Source: Clostridiales bacterium
GTDB taxonomy: Bacteria > Bacillota > Clostridia > Lachnospirales > WRAX01
Length of the DNA: 17,094 nt
Assembly: GCA_031271375.1 (NCBI GenBank)
Contig: JAISVU010000045.1
Span: 1-17,094 of the forward strand
Direction: 5' to 3'
How positions within the stretch are numbered: the first letter of the stretch is position 1; every line of letters starts with the position of its first letter. Shown here piece after piece: positions 14,075 through 17,094 of the stretch. Below the pieces are notes generated by a model. That model saw nothing but the letters and a program-made list of their open reading frames with translations. It had not been told where the DNA came from and made no database searches. The translations under genes and the position numbers were made by a program.

Positions 14075-15289
14075 CTACTTCATTGCCTTAATCAAATCCC
14101 AGGCGTTCTTCTGCGCGTCCGCCGCCGCCTCAGCCGCGTCTCTGCCCCGCATATTTATATCCACAAGGAGGTTGCTCACCACATTCCACATAACGTCCAT
14201 TTCGGGAATGTTGGGCATCGGAACGGCCTTTTCGGCCGTCTGCCGCATCATCATAACAAGGCTGTCGTTCTTTATATCGTCAGCATCGTAACAAGCCTCA
14301 AGAGCCGGAGCGCAGCCGCTTGCCTTCGCCATCGCAGCGCCTATCCCGGGGTTAAGCAAGAGCTTTAACACCTCTCTTATCGCAGCATTCTTTTCTGGGT
14401 TATCGGCAGCCACCTTTAATACATGAAGACCCTGAACCCCTGAATAAGGCGCTATTGGAAGCCCTGTCTCATCCACGACGGGCATTGGGGCAAGTCCCAG
14501 GTCGATGCCGCTCTCTCTCGCCGTCGGCACAAGCCACGGCCCGCCGATAGTGGAAGCGGCCCTTCCTTCGCGGAACAGCGTGTTCACGGTTGCGTACTCG
14601 CTTTCACCGGGCATCCGTTCAACAAATTTCCCGTGGTATTCAAGGGCCTTAACGGTCTCGGGCGTATCAAGCAGCGGGACCCCGTCCTCGGTGACTATGC
14701 CGCCCCCGAAACCGTGAATCCATCCGGCGCTGTAATAGGCAGTGCTGTGCTGCTCTATAAAACCGTATTTCCCGCCTGCTCCGCTTGCCATGAAGCTGTA
14801 AAGCTCTTCGGTAGTCGCCGGAACCTCGTCGTCGGGCATTAAAGCGCGGTTGTACATAAACAGTAAAGTCTCGAAATAGATGGGCAGCTGGTAAACCGCG
14901 CCTTTATACGTCGCGGCTTCTATTGTCATTGGCAGAAAACCGCCAAGAGCAGCTTTATCAACAAGCTCGGTTATCGGCGAAAGTATGCCCATTTCAGCAT
15001 ACACGCCCAGTTTATCATGGGCGAAAAAGTAGAAGTCAGGGGCGGCCTTTGGATCGTTGCCCACCATTTTTAAGGCCTCGGTCAAGCCGTTTTTCTTCTC
15101 AAGCCTCACGTTAATATCGGGCTTCAAAGTGTCCAGCTCCGCTTGCAGCGCGGCGGCGACGGCGTCCTCCTTGTCATGCCAGATCACCAGGCCGAGCCCC
15201 TTGCCTTCCCCGCCTGATTCATCGCCGCCGCAGGCGGGGAGGCTCAACATAGCTGTTATTGCAAGTATAAACAGGATAAAGCGTTTCAT
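14075..15289 (-). CDS. Extracellular maltodextrin-binding lipoprotein of the ABC transporter
   Basis: From ATG 15289 the product is 404 residues. The signal peptide MKRFILFILAITAMLSLPAC ends in a lipobox (LPAC), so Cys20 is lipidated and the protein is anchored on the outer face of the membrane. The body is a class 1 solute-binding protein with LVIWHDKEDAVAAALQAEL, DFYFFAHDKLGVYAEMGIL, an AVYQLPIYFETLLFMYNRAL block, and FREGRAASTIGGPWLVP, all MalE/MdxE-like. ATG 15289 follows GGGAGGGG; an in-frame ATG eight codons upstream would spoil the signal peptide. It lies 33 bp after the CBM26 gene and abuts malF. Several Trp/Tyr residues in family positions support sugar binding. Maltodextrin specificity is inferred. 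Confidence 0.93.
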   Translation of the reverse strand: MKRFILFILAITAMLSLPACGGDESGGEGKGLGLVIWHDKEDAVAAALQAELDTLKPDINVRLEKKNGLTEALKMVGNDPKAAPDFYFFAHDKLGVYAEMGILSPITELVDKAALGGFLPMTIEAATYKGAVYQLPIYFETLLFMYNRALMPDDEVPATTEELYSFMASGAGGKYGFIEQHSTAYYSAGWIHGFGGGIVTEDGVPLLDTPETVKALEYHGKFVERMPGESEYATVNTLFREGRAASTIGGPWLVPTARESGIDLGLAPMPVVDETGLPIAPYSGVQGLHVLKVAADNPEKNAAIREVLKLLLNPGIGAAMAKASGCAPALEACYDADDIKNDSLVMMMRQTAEKAVPMPNIPEMDVMWNVVSNLLVDINMRGRDAAEAAADAQKNAWDLIKAMK

Positions 15290-15322
15290 AACGACCCCTC
15301 CCCGTGGGTACAACCGATATTG

Positions 15323-16429
15323 TTATCCAAACAGCTGTGCCAGTAACGCCGCTATAGCGTCAATCAGCTTTTTCCATACTGCAAGCGCGGCTTCCGCCGG
15401 TTCCAAAACAGACTCCGAAGGCGATTCCGAGGCGGGCTCCTCATACTCATATGTATAGTTCTCCGCGTCCGTGACGGTTATCCATATGTCTTTGCCTGTT
15501 TCAAGCCCCTTCATGTCGCCAGTCTGCACCGAGCCGCCGTTCGCGTTTATTATAAACGAATTCACCCATCCAGGCAGGGTTATTTCATGCCAATCGCCGT
15601 TTAATGTAAGCGCTTGACCGGGCCATGAGGGAAAAGCGTTCGTGCCGTCAGGGTCAAGCCAGGCCCAGAGGTTCGGGGCTTCCCAGTCCGCCGGGACTTT
15701 TGCGCGAACGGTAATGTCGGGCACGATAAGGTCAGGGTTCTCGTAATATGCCACGGCGGTAAGGTCGTCGGCGACAATTACCCAAATATCTATGCCTTGT
15801 TCAATGTCTTTTATATCAGCGGTTTGCACGGCTCCGGCGTTGGCGTTGATAATTACGGAGTTTATCCAGCTTGGCGCTTTTGCGCTATGCCAATCGCCGC
15901 TCTCCCTCATTGCTTCGCCTGGCCAGGCGGCGAAAGCGTTTGTGCCGTCCGGGTCAAGCCAGGCCCAAAGGCTTGGGCTTTCCCAGCCTTCCGGCACCCT
16001 TGCGTAAACGGTGATCTTTTCCACATATTCCGGGGCATCGCCCTCGGTCAGCGGTTCAAAGGATATAGCGGCTTCGTCGGGCGATGTCACTGTAACCCAA
16101 AAGTCCCCGCCTTCCGCCTTGAGCTCCATATTCGTCTGAACCGTGCCGTCGTTAGCGTTTACAATGATGTTTGTGGCCCAGTTGGGCAGATAGATATAAT
16201 ACCATCCTGGATTATCCGGCAAAGCCTCCGCTTCTCCGCCCGGCCAAGCTGTGAACGCGTTGTTGCCCGCGTCGTCCCATGCCCATATACTCGGGTTTTC
16301 CCAGTCCTCGGGAACGCTGACATAAGCGGCGGCCATGCCCTCCGGGGCGGCGGCGTAGGCTGCATGACAAATCGCGACCATAGAGAACGCCATAATTAAA
16401 GCTGCAAAGAACAAACGCCTCTTTTTCAT
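15323..16429 (-). CDS. Secreted non-catalytic starch-binding protein with three CBM26-like modules
   Basis: This 368-residue protein has a signal peptide (basic MKKRR, hydrophobic core, likely cut near AYAAA, residue ~27). Three related beta-sandwich modules follow at about 34-125, 139-230 and 239-330. Each shows the CBM26/starch-binding pattern: VP-x-x-W-E-x-P-x-x-W-A-W, then N-A-F-x-x-W-P-G, a G-W-Y/D-W edge, I-I-x-N-A-x-x-G-x-V-Q-T and W-x-x-V. Modules 2 and 3 repeat with a period of exactly 100 residues. A Ser/Glu/Pro linker (331-345) leads to a short amphipathic helix VWKKLIDAIAALLAQLFG. There is no catalytic domain, lipobox, LPXTG or SLH motif. It is the first gene of the transporter operon, with AAGGAGGTC before its ATG. 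The role is inferred: capturing starch or maltodextrin at the cell surface for the transporter. Confidence 0.87.
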   Translation of the reverse strand: MKKRRLFFAALIMAFSMVAICHAAYAAAPEGMAAAYVSVPEDWENPSIWAWDDAGNNAFTAWPGGEAEALPDNPGWYYIYLPNWATNIIVNANDGTVQTNMELKAEGGDFWVTVTSPDEAAISFEPLTEGDAPEYVEKITVYARVPEGWESPSLWAWLDPDGTNAFAAWPGEAMRESGDWHSAKAPSWINSVIINANAGAVQTADIKDIEQGIDIWVIVADDLTAVAYYENPDLIVPDITVRAKVPADWEAPNLWAWLDPDGTNAFPSWPGQALTLNGDWHEITLPGWVNSFIINANGGSVQTGDMKGLETGKDIWITVTDAENYTYEYEEPASESPSESVLEPAEAALAVWKKLIDAIAALLAQLFG

Positions 16430-16450
16430 ATTGCTGACCTCCTTTTAAGT

Positions 16451-16465
16451 ACCGTTTATCACGGT
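16451..16465 (-). promoter_or_regulatory. Small inverted repeat in the 5' leader of the starch operon
   Basis: ACCGT (16451-16455) and ACGGT (16461-16465) flank five bases between the promoter and the CBM26 gene's ribosome site. It could be a regulator half-site pair or a short leader hairpin. The odd-length centre is not the usual LacI-family form. Confidence 0.3.
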
Positions 16466-16473
16466 TTATGCTT

Positions 16474-16505
16474 AATATGATGTGGGATTTTGGAATAAAA
16501 GTCAA
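16474..16505 (-). promoter_or_regulatory. Probable promoter of the starch operon
   Basis: On the minus strand TTGACT (16505-16500) is a good -35. The -10 is less clear: CATCAT (16482-16477) gives 17-bp spacing, CATATT (16479-16474) matches better but at 20 bp. A poorly matched -10 fits a promoter under strong regulation. Confidence 0.5.
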
Positions 16506-16515
16506 GAAAATATTG

Positions 16516-16529
16516 CGAAAGCGTTTTCT
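16516..16529. promoter_or_regulatory. cre-like / LacI-family operator palindrome
   Basis: CGAAAGCGTTTTCT agrees with the catabolite-responsive element consensus TGWAARCGYTWNCW at every position but the first. Its core GAAAGCGTTTTC is a near palindrome centred on CG, the general form of LacI/CcpA family operators. It lies about 11 bp upstream of the starch operon's -35. It may be bound by CcpA, by the LacI protein encoded at 9455-10483, or both. Confidence 0.55.
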
Positions 16530-16600
16530 TGCCATTCGCATATTCCGGCGCAAGATTCAACGCGCGGATTTTGTTAAGCCTTCATATTCATCTCTGCCAG

Positions 16601-16629
16601 TTGACGTTTATCAATACAACGACTATAAT
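16601..16629 (+). promoter_or_regulatory. Near-consensus sigma-A promoter pointing to the right-edge gene
   Basis: TTGACG (16601-16606), 17 bp and TATAAT (16624-16629) match the vegetative consensus. About 80 nt downstream lies AAGGAGG and ATG 16716. The leader holds a small hairpin, CGGGT (16676-16680) with ACCCG, and no recognised riboswitch. The divergent gap 16430-16715 otherwise holds only the starch operon's control sites. Confidence 0.7.
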
Positions 16630-16715
16630 TATCGTATATCTGCCGAGTGTGAATGTTCAAAGAAAACTAACCGCCGGGTCATCAAACCCGAAAACAGCCA
16701 AGGAGGCGCCAACAC

Positions 16716-16784
16716 ATGAGTAAACCTGCGTCTGACGCTTTATTTTTTCGAAAAAACTTCAATTCATGCTGGACGGGTTATTAG
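16716..16784 (+). CDS. 22-codon ORF with strong ribosome site, likely 5' remnant of a broken gene
   Basis: ATG 16716 is preceded by AAGGAGG (16700-16706) at nine bases and by the promoter at 16601-16629, so initiation looks real. The product begins MSKPASDALFFRKNFN and stops at TAG 16782-16784. It is not a signal peptide. It is in the same frame as the InlB-repeat fragment at 16869, but five stop codons lie between them. It could be the surviving 5' end of a decayed gene, a leader peptide or a frameshifted gene. No function is assigned. Confidence 0.35.
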   Translation: MSKPASDALFFRKNFNSCWTGY

Positions 16785-16868
16785 CGCCTAACTGCCCGCC
16801 TGATATTTTGCGAAACCATCCAATGACTGTTTTAGCCTTTGCATTTGATTTGCATATGAACAGGCTAA

Positions 16869-17094
16869 TGGCAAGTTATTGAGGGAGACATAAGCGTCAC
16901 AAACAACAGCTTCACCATGCCCGCCGCAGATGTGACTGTCAAGGCGGTATTTGAGCTAATTCCGGCTGCAACCTACACCGTCGCCTACAACGCCAACAAT
17001 GGCACAGGCACAATGGCGAGCGACACGGTAATACAAGGCGCGAACTACACCATAAAAGCTAATTCGTTCACACGCTCAAATTACAACTTTGCGG
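16869..17094 (+). pseudogene. Start-less fragment of an InlB-type repeat surface protein, runs off right edge
   Basis: After a TAA at 16866-16868 the frame is open to the window end (75 codons). It begins WQVIEGDISVTNNSFTMPAA, then DVTVKAVF, the typical end of a bacterial (Flg_new_2-like) repeat domain. It continues YTVAYNANNGTGTMA with a SFTRSNYNFA block, a clear InlB B-repeat (Listeria-Bacteroides repeat). Such repeats occur in large secreted or wall-attached proteins of Firmicutes. There is no plausible start: the frame opens in the middle of a domain, and the first ATG (16917-16919) is inside the FTMPA motif. It therefore looks 5'-truncated or frameshifted. Alternatively it is the end of one exon-like segment separated by an assembly error. 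Confidence 0.65.

Noticed and set aside
15797..16399. 200-codon plus-strand ORF
   Set aside because: It is the antisense shadow of the CBM26 repeats, whose GC-rich codon use suppresses stops on the other strand.
16468..16723. Two overlapping plus-strand ORFs (16468-16719 and 16529-16723)
   Set aside because: They cover the divergent promoters and operator, have low-complexity basic translations with no ribosome site, and overlap the better start at 16716.

Overview
The window looks like chromosomal DNA of an endospore-forming Firmicute, most likely a member of class Clostridia. The reasons are the sporulation genes (spoIIGA-sigE and a five-gene spoVA operon), strong Shine-Dalgarno sites, sigma-A type promoters (TTGACN-17-TATAAT), an LtaS-type polyglycerolphosphate synthase, and a starch-uptake operon with CBM26-like modules. 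No rRNA, tRNA, CRISPR array, transposase or phage gene was found.

Layout. (1) 1-1807, minus: an LtaS-like membrane sulfatase-fold enzyme, cut by the left edge and transcribed leftward from its own promoter. (2) 1977-4088, plus: mntP (Mn2+ efflux), thrB (homoserine kinase) and an uncharacterised two-part protein. (3) 4085-5709, minus: spoIIGA-sigE, the protease and its pro-sigma-E substrate, with a 4-bp overlap. (4) 5860-8766, plus: spoVAA-AB-AC-AD-AE, divergent from spoIIGA across a 150-bp shared regulatory gap and closed by a long hairpin. (5) 8950-9453, plus: a DNA-deoxyinosine glycosylase behind a near-consensus promoter. (6) 16429 down to 9455, minus: a starch/maltodextrin operon. In transcription order it holds a secreted triple-CBM26 protein, a lipoprotein sugar-binding protein, two ABC permeases, a repeat-rich 192-bp gap, a cytoplasmic GH13_20-type amylase and a LacI-family regulator. 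(7) 16600-17094, plus: a good promoter and Shine-Dalgarno site leading into a 22-codon ORF, then a start-less fragment of an InlB-repeat surface protein running off the right edge.

How it fits together. In the sugar operon the CBM26 protein would hold starch or maltodextrin at the cell surface. The MalEFG-like transporter would import oligosaccharides, with its ATPase encoded elsewhere, and the GH13 enzyme would cut them inside the cell. The LacI protein, encoded last and overlapping the amylase gene, probably controls the operon. A cre/LacI-operator-like palindrome (16516-16529) lies just upstream of the operon's -35. The sporulation block places the early mother-cell sigma-E switch back to back with the late forespore dipicolinate-channel operon.

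No wholly new system is obvious. The best leads are the triple-CBM26 protein, the two unusual repeats between malG and the amylase gene, the back-to-back spoIIG/spoVA arrangement, the broken-looking gene at the right edge, and the unrecognised protein at 3540-4088.
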